Source: Microbacteriaceae bacterium
GTDB taxonomy: Bacteria; Actinomycetota; Actinomycetes; Actinomycetales; Microbacteriaceae
Direction of reading: 5' to 3'
Length of the DNA stretch: 64,000 nucleotides
Assembly: GCA_024639845.1 (NCBI GenBank)
Contig: JAHEGG010000002.1
Span: forward strand, 117,293-181,292
Positions 1 to 9,200 of this stretch are shown in pieces. Below the pieces are notes generated by a model, which saw only the letters and a program-made list of their open reading frames with translations, had not been told where the DNA came from and did no database searches. A program made the position numbers and the translations under genes. Positions within the stretch are counted from its first letter, which is position 1; each line of letters starts with the position of its first letter.

Positions 1-1
1 A

Positions 2-1129
2 CTAGCCTGGCTAAGGCGGGGCGCGCCAGCACGCACATCCAAGCCAAAATTTCGTATCGATGCCGCCACCGAACTGATTGCGGGCGAACCGGAACCCCGC
101 GACCGAGTTGCGCTATCGAAGCTGGCCACGGCAAGGCTGGGCAAAGATGTTATCGATGTGGAGTCGCTCGACTATTCGATCGATGGCAAAAAGTTGCTGA
201 GCGACATCACCTGGCGGTTAGGTCCTGGCGACCGGGTCGGGTTGGTCGGCGTCAACGGTGCCGGAAAAACCACCTTGCTTCGACTCATCACTGGCGAAAT
301 CGAACCATCCAAGGGGCGGGTCAAGCGAGGCAAGACCGTGAAGGTAGCCGTGCTTAGCCAGGACGTTCGTGAACTCGACGAGTTCCATGGCGATCGCATT
401 CACCAGTTGATCAGCCGAGAGCGAGCCTTTTTCAATGTCGATAAAAAGGAAGTCAGCGTAACTCAGCTCGTCGAACGACTTGGGTTCACTGCGGCCCAGC
501 TTCAGACGCCAATCGAAGACCTATCGGGCGGTCAACGCCGCCGCCTTCAGTTTTTAAGACTGCTTTTCGGTGAACCGAACGTGTTGATTCTCGACGAGCC
601 AACCAATGACCTTGACACCGACATCCTGGCTGCAATGGAAGACCTGCTTGATGGCTGGCCAGGCACGCTGATCGTGGTCAGCCACGACCGATACCTGCTC
701 GAGAGGGTCACCGACGACCAATTCGCGCTAATGGGTGACGGTCATTTGAGGCACCTGACCGGCGGAGTCGATCAATACCTGCAGCTTCGAGCTCATGCGC
801 TTGGTTCGAGCACCAATAACCACCCGACTTCGGCTTCGACCGACCAAGTTGCGACCGAATCAAACTCACAAACCGGGAAAAACAGCGTTGCAGTCTCACC
901 GAAACTTTCTGGAGCTGCGCTACGCGATGCAGAGAAGAACTTGGCCAGGGTTGAACGCGCTCTCGAGAAGCTTTCTGCAGAGGAATCCCAGATGCATGCG
1001 CAGATGGCTGTTCACGACCAAAGCGACTACGCCGGACTTGCCGATTTTGTGGCTCGCCAACAAAAACTTAACGAAAAGCGTGATGCACTCGAAATCGAGT
1101 GGCTCGAAACTTCTCAGTTGCTTGGCTAA
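2..1129 (+). CDS. ABC-F family ATPase, 5'-truncated by the window edge
   Basis: The reading frame is open from base 2, so the gene begins outside the window; about 375 residues are visible. The second ATP-binding cassette is complete: Walker A GVNGAGKTT, signature LSGGQRRR, Walker B LILDEPTNDLD and the switch histidine in VVSHDRY. There are no membrane segments. Upstream residues match the linker between the two cassettes of ABC-F proteins, and the last 65 or so residues form a charged coiled coil typical of the Uup branch. ABC-F proteins act on the ribosome (translation factors or antibiotic protection); which role applies here cannot be told. A start codon at 158 would cut off the linker and is not the real start. 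Confidence 0.9.
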   Translation, partial: LAWLRRGAPARTSKPKFRIDAATELIAGEPEPRDRVALSKLATARLGKDVIDVESLDYSIDGKKLLSDITWRLGPGDRVGLVGVNGAGKTTLLRLITGEIEPSKGRVKRGKTVKVAVLSQDVRELDEFHGDRIHQLISRERAFFNVDKKEVSVTQLVERLGFTAAQLQTPIEDLSGGQRRRLQFLRLLFGEPNVLILDEPTNDLDTDILAAMEDLLDGWPGTLIVVSHDRYLLERVTDDQFALMGDGHLRHLTGGVDQYLQLRAHALGSSTNNHPTSASTDQVATESNSQTGKNSVAVSPKLSGAALRDAEKNLARVERALEKLSAEESQMHAQMAVHDQSDYAGLADFVARQQKLNEKRDALEIEWLETSQLLG

Positions 1130-1146
1130 ATCTGGCAGACTATAAG
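1118..1146 (+). promoter_or_regulatory. Promoter of tRNA-Gln (and probably glmU)
   Basis: A -35 box TTGCTT (1118-1123) and a -10 box TATAAG (1141-1146) are separated by 17 bases. The predicted transcription start near 1153 is about 20 bases before the tRNA. The -35 box lies inside the end of the ABC-F gene. It is one of the few places in the window where both hexamers look recognisable. Confidence 0.5.
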
Positions 1147-1172
1147 GGTCGTGAGTGAAAATCTTGCGACGT

Positions 1173-1243
1173 TGGCCCATGGTGTAATGGCAGCACAGCG
1201 CCCTTTGGAGGCGTTTGTCTAGGTTCGAGTCCTGGTGGGCCAG
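1173..1243 (+). tRNA. tRNA-Gln, anticodon TTG
   Basis: A full cloverleaf can be drawn. The acceptor pairs TGGCCCA with TGGGCCA. The anticodon stem is GCGCC/GGCGT around the loop CTTTGGA, giving anticodon TTG. The T arm is CTAGG-TTCGAGT-CCTGG and the discriminator base is G. The CCA tail is not encoded (GCA follows). It ends only 18 bases before the glmU start, so a joint transcript cut by tRNA-processing enzymes is likely. Confidence 0.95.
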
Positions 1244-1261
1244 CACAACTCGAGCGATTGG

Positions 1262-2692
1262 ATGGCGATGACAGTCAAGCACCTCGGTGTTATCGTTCTA
1301 GCCGCCGGCGAAGGCACCAGAATGAAGTCGGCAAAGCCTAAGGTGATGCACGAGCTCGCCGGCCTTCCGCTACTAGGACACGTTCTAGCCACCGCCCATT
1401 CGCTCGACGCTTCGCACGTAATCCCAGTCATTCGCCATCAGCGCGATGTTTTGGCCGACTACATTCAGGCGTTTTATCCCACATCTACCATTGCCGATCA
1501 AGACGAAGTGCCTGGCACGGGTCGTGCTGTCGAGTGCGGGTTATCAGCCCTGCCGGAAGATTTTTACGGAGCGATCGTGGTCACCAGCGGGGATGTCCCG
1601 ATGCTCCAGGTCGACACAATCGAGGCACTTCTCGAGGCGCATGTCGATGGTGGCTTTGCCGCAACCGTGCTTTCGACTGTGGCCGAAGACCCATCCGGTT
1701 ATGGCCGCATCGTTCGCAACACTGACGGGCTGTTTCAGAGCATCGTCGAACACAAGGATGCTTCTGACGCTCAGCTCGCCATTCAAGAAGTGAACGCTGG
1801 CGTCTATGTTTTTGATTCTGCACTTCTCCGCGAAGCGTTGCCAAGGCTTGGGTCAGCCAATGCTCAGGGCGAAAAATATCTCACGGATGTTGTTGCCCTA
1901 GCACTCGATGCCGGTCAGGCCGTTCAGGCTCTGGCCATCGATGACTTTTGGCAGGTCGCCGGCATCAACGATCGAATCCAGTTGGCCGAGGTTGCAGCAG
2001 AACTCAACGCTCGCATTTGCGAGGCTTGGATGGCGGCTGGGGTCACCATTCTCGACCCATCCACCACCTGGATTGACGTCACCGTGACGCTGGATCGCGA
2101 CGTCACCTTGCTGCCTGGCACGATGTTGCACGGCCTCACCACTGTTGGTGAGGGTGCCACGGTTGGCCCCGAGGTGGTTGTGGTCGATTCCCAGATCGGT
2201 GCGGGAGCATCCGTGGTTAAATCGCACGTTACGGGTTCGAAAATCGGTGAAGGTGCCAGCGTTGGCCCGTTCTCTTATCTTCGACCTGGTACCGACCTAG
2301 GCGCCGACGGCAAAATCGGCACGTTTGTCGAGACCAAGAACGCAAAAATCGGTGCGGGCAGCAAGATTCCACACCTGACATATGTAGGTGACGCCGAAAT
2401 TGGAGTCGAATCAAACATTGGGGCTGGCACGATTTTTGCCAACTACGACGGAGTCAACAAGCACCGCAGCAAAGTTGGTTCGCATGTTCGAACCGGGGCG
2501 CACAACGTCTTCGTAGCCCCTATTACTATTGGTGATGGAGCCTATACAGCTGCCGGAACCGTGGTTCGCAAGGATGTTGAACCGGGTGCTCTCGCGATGA
2601 GCGTGGCCCCTCAACGCAACTTGGCAGACTGGGTTTTGCAAAATCGTTCCGGTTCTAAGGCGGCTTCGGCTGCCGAATCGGCCAAAAAGTAA
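1262..2692 (+). CDS. glmU: Bifunctional UDP-GlcNAc pyrophosphorylase / GlcN-1-P acetyltransferase
   Basis: Makes UDP-GlcNAc for peptidoglycan: the C-terminal half acetylates glucosamine-1-phosphate, the N-terminal half couples the product to UTP. The N terminus carries the nucleotidyltransferase motif LAAGEGTRMKS with the following KPK. The C-terminal half is a left-handed beta helix with hexapeptide repeats (IGEGASVGP, IGAGSKIPH, IGAGTIFANYDG). Length 476 aa is normal. An in-frame ATG at 1235 lies inside tRNA-Gln and is rejected. ATG 1262 is preferred, ATG 1268 is equally possible, and neither has a clear ribosome binding site. Confidence 0.95.
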   Translation: MAMTVKHLGVIVLAAGEGTRMKSAKPKVMHELAGLPLLGHVLATAHSLDASHVIPVIRHQRDVLADYIQAFYPTSTIADQDEVPGTGRAVECGLSALPEDFYGAIVVTSGDVPMLQVDTIEALLEAHVDGGFAATVLSTVAEDPSGYGRIVRNTDGLFQSIVEHKDASDAQLAIQEVNAGVYVFDSALLREALPRLGSANAQGEKYLTDVVALALDAGQAVQALAIDDFWQVAGINDRIQLAEVAAELNARICEAWMAAGVTILDPSTTWIDVTVTLDRDVTLLPGTMLHGLTTVGEGATVGPEVVVVDSQIGAGASVVKSHVTGSKIGEGASVGPFSYLRPGTDLGADGKIGTFVETKNAKIGAGSKIPHLTYVGDAEIGVESNIGAGTIFANYDGVNKHRSKVGSHVRTGAHNVFVAPITIGDGAYTAAGTVVRKDVEPGALAMSVAPQRNLADWVLQNRSGSKAASAAESAKK

Positions 2693-2713
2693 GTCATCTA
2701 GAGCGGGAGCCCA

Positions 2714-3691
2714 ATGAGCGAAATCACAATCACCGGTCGAAAGAGACTGGCTCTGCTCAGTGGGCGAGCTCACCAAGGATTGGCCCAAGAAATCGCTCAG
2801 ATTCTAGGCACCGAACTGGTTCCAACAACCGCTTATGACTTTGCCAACGGTGAAACCTTCGTTCGATTCGAAGAGAGCGTTCGCGGTGTCGACGCGTTCG
2901 TCATTCAGGCGCACCCGAACCCCGTGAACCACTGGTTGATGGAACAGCTCCTGATGGTTGACGCTTTGAAACGTGCTTCGGCCAAGCGAATCACGGTCGT
3001 AGCGCCATTCTTTCCTTATGCCCGCCAAGACAAGAAGCACAAGGGCCGCGAGCCAATCTCGGCCCGTTTAGTCACCGACCTCTATAAGGCTGCTGGTGCT
3101 AACCGTCTGATTTCGGTTGACCTCCACACCCCACAGATTCAAGGATTCTTCGACGGACCGGTAGATCACCTCTGGGCATTGCCAATGCTTTGCGATCACG
3201 TTGCGGCTCGCTGGGGTCACGAAAAGCTCACCGTAGTTTCGCCAGACTCGGGTCGCGTGCGCGTTGCCGACATCTGGGCCGACCGTCTCGGCGCTCCTCT
3301 CGCGATCGTGCACAAACGACGCGACCCGGATGTTCCAAACCAGGTGACCGCACACGAACTCGTCGGTGACGTCGAGGGACGCACCTGTCTTTTGGTGGAT
3401 GACATGATCGACACCGCTGGCACAATCGTTGCCGCAGCCGCCGCTCTAAAGAAGAACGGCGCAGCGCGCGTCATCGTAGCCTCGACCCACGCAATCTTCT
3501 CGGGCCCAGCCGTAGAACGTCTCTCGGGTGATGCAGTGGATGCAGTGGTGGTTACTAACACCCTTCCAATCGGGCCAGAAAAGCAGTTTGAAAAGCTCGA
3601 GGTTCTTTCGATCGCCCCGCTAATCGCCAAGGCAATCAGCGCTGTTTTCGACGACGATTCGGTTAACTCACTCTTTCCAGGTCACGCCTAA
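2714..3691 (+). CDS. prs: Ribose-phosphate pyrophosphokinase (PRPP synthase)
   Basis: Converts ribose-5-phosphate and ATP to PRPP, precursor of nucleotides, histidine, tryptophan and NAD. The protein shows the conserved DLHTPQIQGFF segment and the PRPP-binding loop LLVDDMIDTAGTI. Length 325 aa is typical of class I enzymes. A GGGAG ribosome binding site precedes ATG. It follows glmU by 21 bases in the same direction, an arrangement (glmU-prs) common in actinobacteria, and probably shares its transcript. Confidence 0.96.
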   Translation: MSEITITGRKRLALLSGRAHQGLAQEIAQILGTELVPTTAYDFANGETFVRFEESVRGVDAFVIQAHPNPVNHWLMEQLLMVDALKRASAKRITVVAPFFPYARQDKKHKGREPISARLVTDLYKAAGANRLISVDLHTPQIQGFFDGPVDHLWALPMLCDHVAARWGHEKLTVVSPDSGRVRVADIWADRLGAPLAIVHKRRDPDVPNQVTAHELVGDVEGRTCLLVDDMIDTAGTIVAAAAALKKNGAARVIVASTHAIFSGPAVERLSGDAVDAVVVTNTLPIGPEKQFEKLEVLSIAPLIAKAISAVFDDDSVNSLFPGHA

Positions 3692-3694
3692 CCA

Positions 3695-4918
3695 GTGTCA
3701 AAACCTCAAACCGTAGGACTGCTTGGGGCAGTCGCAATCGGTCTGGCTTCGATGTTCGGTGCTGGTGTGTTTTCGGTTTTCGGTCTCGCATATGCAAAAA
3801 CCCAAGGGTTTTTCTACTTTGCACTTTTAATCGCTGCCATCGTTGCTGCTCTAAATGCATCCTCTGTCTATGCGCTAGCCCGCAAAATTGACCGACCCGG
3901 CGGCATCTATGCCTATAGCCGTGAATACCTAGGCAAAATGCCATCGTTCATCGCTGGCATTGCGTTCATCATCGGCAAGATCGGCTCAATCGCCGCCATC
4001 GCCTGGATTTTCGGCGAATATTTCATGCCTGAGGAGCATTACCTCGATGCGATCGGCGCGATCATCGTGCTGACTCTGCTGAACATCCTCGGTATTAATC
4101 GAACGGCTCTCGCCGCAATCATCATCGGCGGCATCGTGACCACGTTTTTGTTTTTCACAGGGCTCTTGGGAGTCGTAGCGACTGCCGGGCAGCCAATCTT
4201 GCCTTCTCTGGGAGGAGCATCCGGCATTTTGCCGGCGGCATCCCTGCTGTTTTTCGCTTTCGCCGGTTATGCCAGGGTGGCAACGCTCGGCACCGAGGTG
4301 CGCGACGCCAAACGCAACATCCCGCGCGCCATTGTCATTTCCTTGAGCGTTGTGCTGCTTGTTTATCTGCTTCTTAGCATCACGCTGATCAGCGCAATCG
4401 GCGGCGATCTAGACCACGTGACCCAGCCGGTCATCATGGTGGCGTCGTATTTAATGCCTTGGATGCCCGTCTGGGCTATCGCCCTAATCGAAACGCTTGC
4501 CGTGCTCGGGTCGATGCTCGCGCTTCTCGCGGGGGTGTCGCGCACAGCCGCGACCATGGCAGAAGATCGCGAGCTGCCCGCAGTTTTTGCCACACGCAAC
4601 CGATTCGGCTCACCCTGGTTGGCTGAGGTTTTGATCGCCGCCGGCGCAATCGTGGTGTTTCTCTTCAACGACTACCTGCAGTGGATTATCGGTTTTTCGT
4701 CATTCGCAGTTCTGCTCTATTACGCGATCGGGCACATCTCGGTGCTACGCATGCCGGAGCAGGAACGTGAGGGATTCGAACCGTCAGCTCTCATCGGGCT
4801 GCTTCTTTGTGGGGCCCTGCTTCTGTCGGTGCCTGGACCAGCGGTTTGGTTGAGTTCGCTCATTCTTGTCGGTGCGCTCGGGATTCGCCAGGTTGTTTCA
4901 AGGCGGAGAGCCAGTTAG
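3695..4918 (+). CDS. APC-superfamily amino acid permease
   Basis: An integral membrane protein of 407 aa with about 12 hydrophobic segments. The N-terminal helix GLASMFGAGVFSVFG is the helix 1 signature of the amino acid-polyamine-organocation family, and FFAFAGYARVATLGTEV matches its helix 6 region. The substrate cannot be told. It starts with GTG three bases after the prs stop, so it is probably translated from the prs message. Family assignment is firm; substrate is unknown. Confidence 0.85.
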   Translation: MSKPQTVGLLGAVAIGLASMFGAGVFSVFGLAYAKTQGFFYFALLIAAIVAALNASSVYALARKIDRPGGIYAYSREYLGKMPSFIAGIAFIIGKIGSIAAIAWIFGEYFMPEEHYLDAIGAIIVLTLLNILGINRTALAAIIIGGIVTTFLFFTGLLGVVATAGQPILPSLGGASGILPAASLLFFAFAGYARVATLGTEVRDAKRNIPRAIVISLSVVLLVYLLLSITLISAIGGDLDHVTQPVIMVASYLMPWMPVWAIALIETLAVLGSMLALLAGVSRTAATMAEDRELPAVFATRNRFGSPWLAEVLIAAGAIVVFLFNDYLQWIIGFSSFAVLLYYAIGHISVLRMPEQEREGFEPSALIGLLLCGALLLSVPGPAVWLSSLILVGALGIRQVVSRRRAS

Positions 4919-5065
4919 ACTTTAGGAAGACAACGGCGAGGGCCGATTCCGCAAGGATGAAGCCGTAATCGACGGGGCAAGCCAACACTTTGGCCTTATC
5001 CTCGCGTGAACACGCTTGAGTTGATAAAACAACTAACTACAGAAATTTCTGGATAGGAAACAAAC
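4919..5065 (+). promoter_or_regulatory. Intergenic region with a predicted structured leader before rplY
   Basis: This 147-base gap holds nested complementarity. GCGAGG (4936-4941) can pair with CCTCGC (5000-5005), extended by GCC with GGC (4992-4994) across a bulge. CGATT (4944-4948) pairs with AATCG (4967-4971), and inside that TCC-GCAA-GGA forms a small GNRA-capped hairpin. I do not match it to any riboswitch family I know. It could be an autoregulatory leader of the ribosomal protein gene or a terminator of the upstream operon. The pairing is visible in the sequence; the function is inferred. Confidence 0.4.
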
Positions 5066-5656
5066 ATGTCTGAAGCAACACTTGTTGCAGAACTTCGCAC
5101 CTCGTTCGGTAAAGGCGCAGCTCGCAAATCCCGCGCTGCTGGCCGCACTCCAGCAGTGATCTATGGTCACGGAACCGAGCCACGCCACATCACCCTTCCT
5201 GCTCACGAGGTAGCTCTGGTTTTGCGCCACAAGAACGCTGTTCTTGACCTGGTTATCGAAGGCAAGCACGAGTCGGTTCTAGTGAAGAGCGCATCCAAGG
5301 ATGTTGTCACTCAGGTAATCGAACACATCGACCTCGTGACCATTGTCAAGGGCGAGAAGGTTCACGTAGAGGTTCCAGTGCACATCGTCGGTGAGTCGCA
5401 GAGCGGCACCACCGTTGACCTCGAGCACAAGACCGTTCGTCTGCTCACTGAGGCAACCAACATTCCAGAATTCGTTGAGATTGTCTTCAACAAGGAAGGT
5501 GCCGGTCACCACGTTCTTGCCAAGGACATCAAGCTTCCAGCAGGTGTGTCGCTCGACCTTCCAGCCGACGAGCTAGTTGCCTCGGTAGTTTCAACCGCCG
5601 CTGGCCACGCCGAAGAGCTGGCCGAAGCTGCCGCCGAAGGCTCCGCAGCTGAGTAA
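5066..5656 (+). CDS. rplY: 50S ribosomal protein L25/general stress protein Ctc
   Basis: Binds 5S rRNA in the large subunit. The N-terminal 5S-binding domain has the family signature FGKGAARKSRAAGRTPAVIYG (about residues 11-31), followed by the C-terminal Ctc beta domain up to about residue 180 and an alanine/glutamate-rich tail. At 196 aa it is the long Ctc-type form, not the short E. coli form. An AGGA site precedes ATG. The pth gene starts one base after its stop, so the two are translationally coupled. Confidence 0.95.
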   Translation: MSEATLVAELRTSFGKGAARKSRAAGRTPAVIYGHGTEPRHITLPAHEVALVLRHKNAVLDLVIEGKHESVLVKSASKDVVTQVIEHIDLVTIVKGEKVHVEVPVHIVGESQSGTTVDLEHKTVRLLTEATNIPEFVEIVFNKEGAGHHVLAKDIKLPAGVSLDLPADELVASVVSTAAGHAEELAEAAAEGSAAE

Positions 5657-5657
5657 T

Positions 5658-6233
5658 TTGCCTTATCTAGTAGTCGGGCTCGGTAACCCCGGGCCCGGCT
5701 ACTTTGGCAATAGGCACAATGTCGGGCAAATGGTGCTCGATACGCTCGCCGATCGGGTCGGTGTCGGCTTTAAGTCGCACAAGACGAATTCGGTAATCGC
5801 AGAAACCCGGTTGGGAGTCGGCGGCCCAAAGGTCGTGCTGGCAAAACCTCTTTCCTTCATGAACACCAGTGGCGGTCCTGTCGCCGGGTTGGCCAAGTTT
5901 TTCGACATCGCCCCGAGCCACATCATCGTGGTTCACGATGAGCTCGACATCACGGTTCACGATGTTCGCATCAAGCAAGGCGGCGGACACGCGGGTCATA
6001 ACGGTCTTCGCGACATCATCGCGGCTCTCGGAACGCAAGATTTCATTCGGGTTCGAATCGGAATCGGTCGCCCACCTGGGCAGCAGGAAGTCAGCGACTT
6101 TGTGTTGAAAGACTTTTCGGCAACCGAAAAGAAAGAGCTCGGCGTGACACTCGAAAATGGCGCGGATGCGATCGAAGCGATCCTCGTCGACGGGCTAGTC
6201 AAGGCCCAGCAGAAGTTTCACTCGGCAAACTAG
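5658..6233 (+). CDS. pth: Peptidyl-tRNA hydrolase
   Basis: Releases tRNA from prematurely dropped peptidyl-tRNA. Conserved elements are GLGNPGPGYFGNRHNVG with the catalytic histidine near residue 20, FMNTSGGPV, and HDELDI with the catalytic aspartate. Length 191 aa is standard. The start is TTG, one base after the rplY stop; no other start would keep the essential N-terminal GLGNPG motif. rplY-pth is a widely conserved pair. Confidence 0.96.
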   Translation: MPYLVVGLGNPGPGYFGNRHNVGQMVLDTLADRVGVGFKSHKTNSVIAETRLGVGGPKVVLAKPLSFMNTSGGPVAGLAKFFDIAPSHIIVVHDELDITVHDVRIKQGGGHAGHNGLRDIIAALGTQDFIRVRIGIGRPPGQQEVSDFVLKDFSATEKKELGVTLENGADAIEAILVDGLVKAQQKFHSAN

Positions 6234-6259
6234 CCGGAGGTAGCGCCACATCCCGCGCT

Positions 6260-6265
6260 TAGACT
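6260..6265 (+). promoter_or_regulatory. Probable -10 box of mfd (leaderless)
   Basis: TAGACT is followed by six bases and then the GTG start of mfd at 6272, so the predicted transcript begins at or next to the start codon. No Shine-Dalgarno sequence is present. Confidence 0.55.
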
Positions 6266-6271
6266 TGAGGG

Positions 6272-9200
6272 GTGGATAGTCAGAAACATCCTTGGGCCCT
6301 TTCGCGCCTTGTCGCGCTCGTTTCTGATGGCTATCCAATCGCAGCCCTCGAATCCAAAATCAAAAATCGCAGAATCGAACTGCTCGCACCGGCTGGTGCG
6401 CATGCCACGGTGGTCGCTCTGGTCGATCATATTCGAGGCAACAAAAAGCTAAACCGGGTATCGCTCGTGGTGGTGGCAACCGGTCGTGAGGCTGAAGACA
6501 CCGCAGTCGCGCTGCAAGCCCTGATGCCCGACGCCGAGCTGCTCGAGTTTCCTTCTTGGGAAACCTTGCCCCACGAACGACTAAGCCCAAGCCCAGAAAC
6601 AGTCGGCAAGCGTCTTCGTGTGTTGCACCGGTTGCACGATTTGGCGGTGAAGCCGGAGCCCGAGCATCCGGTTGTAGTTTTGGCTTCGGTTCGCGCTGTT
6701 CTTCAACCAGTGGTCGCCTCTCTCGGGGACCATCCGCCACTGCACCTCGAAGTTGGGCGCGACTACCTGTTGCCAGAGCTGAATCTCAAACTCGTCGAAC
6801 TCGCCTACGAGCGTGTCGACATGGTCACCAAGCGCGGTGAGTTTGCCGCCCGCGGAGGAATTCTCGACATATTTCCGACCACCGCCCAACATGCGGTTCG
6901 TCTCGAATTTTTCGGTGATGAGCTCGAAGAGATTCGAGAATTCTCGGTTGCCGATCAGCGGTCATTGGCCGTGGATGAGGTGCACAAGATTCGCGGAGTA
7001 GGAATCTTTGCAGCCCGCGAGGTCATCATCACGCCGTCGGTCGCCGCCCGTGCTCGAGAAATGCAGCACGAGTTTCCTAACCTTTCGACGATGCTTGCCA
7101 AGATCGCCGAGGGGATTCCGGTTGAGGGCATGGAGTCTTTGGCTCCGGCGCTGGTCGACAAGCTGATTCCGTTTACCGACTATTTGGCAGAGGATGCCGC
7201 GGTGATTTTGCTTCAGCCGGAAAAGTCGGCGGCCAGAGCAGCCAACCTTGCCGAAACCAACGAAGAATTTCTTCATGCTGCCTGGGATGCCGCCATCGAA
7301 GGTGCCAAAGCACCGATCGACCTCAGTGCCGGCGGCTTCGTCGACATGTCGAGTTTTGTTGCCTCACTTCGTCAAAGACAGTTCATAACCGTAAGCCAGT
7401 TCCCGGCAGATGATGAGGTGCAAATCAATCTCGGGTTGCTCGATATCCCAGCGTTCTCGCCAGACTCGACAGTAACCAACTGGCTCGATGACCAAACTCG
7501 AAACGGGCAACGCGTGTTCGTGGTGGCCGAGGGGCACGGCACCGCCGAGCGCATCGGCGAGCAACTTCGATCGGCTGGCATCGATGCGGTGCTGGTCGAG
7601 AGCGACGATCAGGAGGTCAAGCCAGCCGGAAAGAGCATCCCGGTGGCTTTGATTCAAGCCCCACTTCGGCGAGGTTTTGCCGCTCCAGCGAGCAATTTGA
7701 TTGTGATTACCGAGACCGAGTTTTATGGGCGAAACGCCTCTTATGTGAATCCGGCTGTTCGCAAACTCGCTGCCAAACGAGGGCAAGCGGTTGACCCGCT
7801 GAGCCTGAAAAGTGGCGATTATGTGGTTCACGAAATCCACGGAATCGGTCGGTTTAAAGAACTCATCACCCGCAAGTCGGGCGTCGGAATGCACCAGCAC
7901 GAACGCGAATACCTGCTGATTGAATATGCGCCGTCTAAGCGCGGGCAGCCTGGAGACACGCTTTTTGTTCCGACCGACCAGCTCGATCTGCTGACCCGTT
8001 TTGTCGGTGGCGAAGCACCCGTGCTATCAAAAATGGGCGGTAGCGACTGGGCCAACGCTAAGGGGCGTGCGAGAAAAGCCGTTCGCAAGATCGCTATCGA
8101 TTTGGTCAAGCTCTATTCGGCCCGGATGAAGTCAAAGGGTCATGCCTTCGCACCAGACACCCCGTGGCAGCGCGAACTTGAAGAGGCGTTCCCGTTCGTC
8201 GAAACCCCAGACCAACTTTCGACCATAGAAGAAGTCAAGGCCGACATGGAGAAGGACATCCCGATGGATCGCCTGCTTGCCGGTGACGTTGGCTATGGCA
8301 AGACTGAGGTAGCCATTCGAGCCGCCTTTAAGGCCATTCAAGATGGTAAACAGGTGGCCATGCTGGTTCCGACCACCTTGCTGGTCCGTCAGCACACTGA
8401 AACGATTCTGTCTAGATTCGCAGGATTTCCGGTTTCGGTGCGACCACTTTCGCGCTTCCAATCTGCCGCGGAGTCGAAAGACACGATTGAGGGACTCGAA
8501 AACGGGGCGGTTGACATGGTCGTCGGCACGCATCGACTGCTAAGCGGCAACATCAAGTTTCGCAACCTTGGGCTGATCATCATCGACGAGGAACAGCGCT
8601 TCGGCGTTGAGCACAAAGAGAAGCTCAAAGACCTAAAGCAAAACGTTGATGTTTTATCGATGTCGGCCACGCCGATTCCTCGCACCCTCGAGATGGCGGT
8701 GACGGGCATCCGTGAAATGTCGACCCTAGCCACGCCACCAGAGGACCGACACCCGATTCTGACCTATGTCGGCGGATACAGCGAAAAGCAGGTTGCAGCC
8801 GCGATTCGCCGCGAGTTGATTCGCGAGGGGCAAGTGTTCTTCGTGCACAATCGCGTCGAAACAATCGACAAGGTCGCCTCTGATTTAGCCGAACTTGTGC
8901 CCGAGGCTCGAATCGCGGTTGCCCATGGGCAGATGAGCGAATCGTTGCTCGAGCAGGTCGTTGTCGATTTCTGGGAGCGAAAATTCGACGTTTTGGTTTC
9001 GACCACGATCATTGAAACCGGCATCGATATTCCTAATGCGAACACGCTAATCGTCGATCGAGCCGAACGGTTCGGCCTGAGCCAGCTGCACCAAATTCGC
9101 GGACGCGTTGGACGCGGCCGTGAACGCGCCTATGCCTACTTTTTCTATGACCCGAGCAAGCCGCTCACCGACCTGGCCCACGACCGACTGGCAACGATTG

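Noticed and set aside
1235..1261. ATG at 1235 as the glmU start
   Set aside because: It lies inside the T arm/acceptor of tRNA-Gln and would add nine unconserved residues.
3217..3630. 137-codon open frame antisense to prs
   Set aside because: The Arg/Ser/Thr/Ala-rich product is typical of antisense frames in GC-rich coding DNA.
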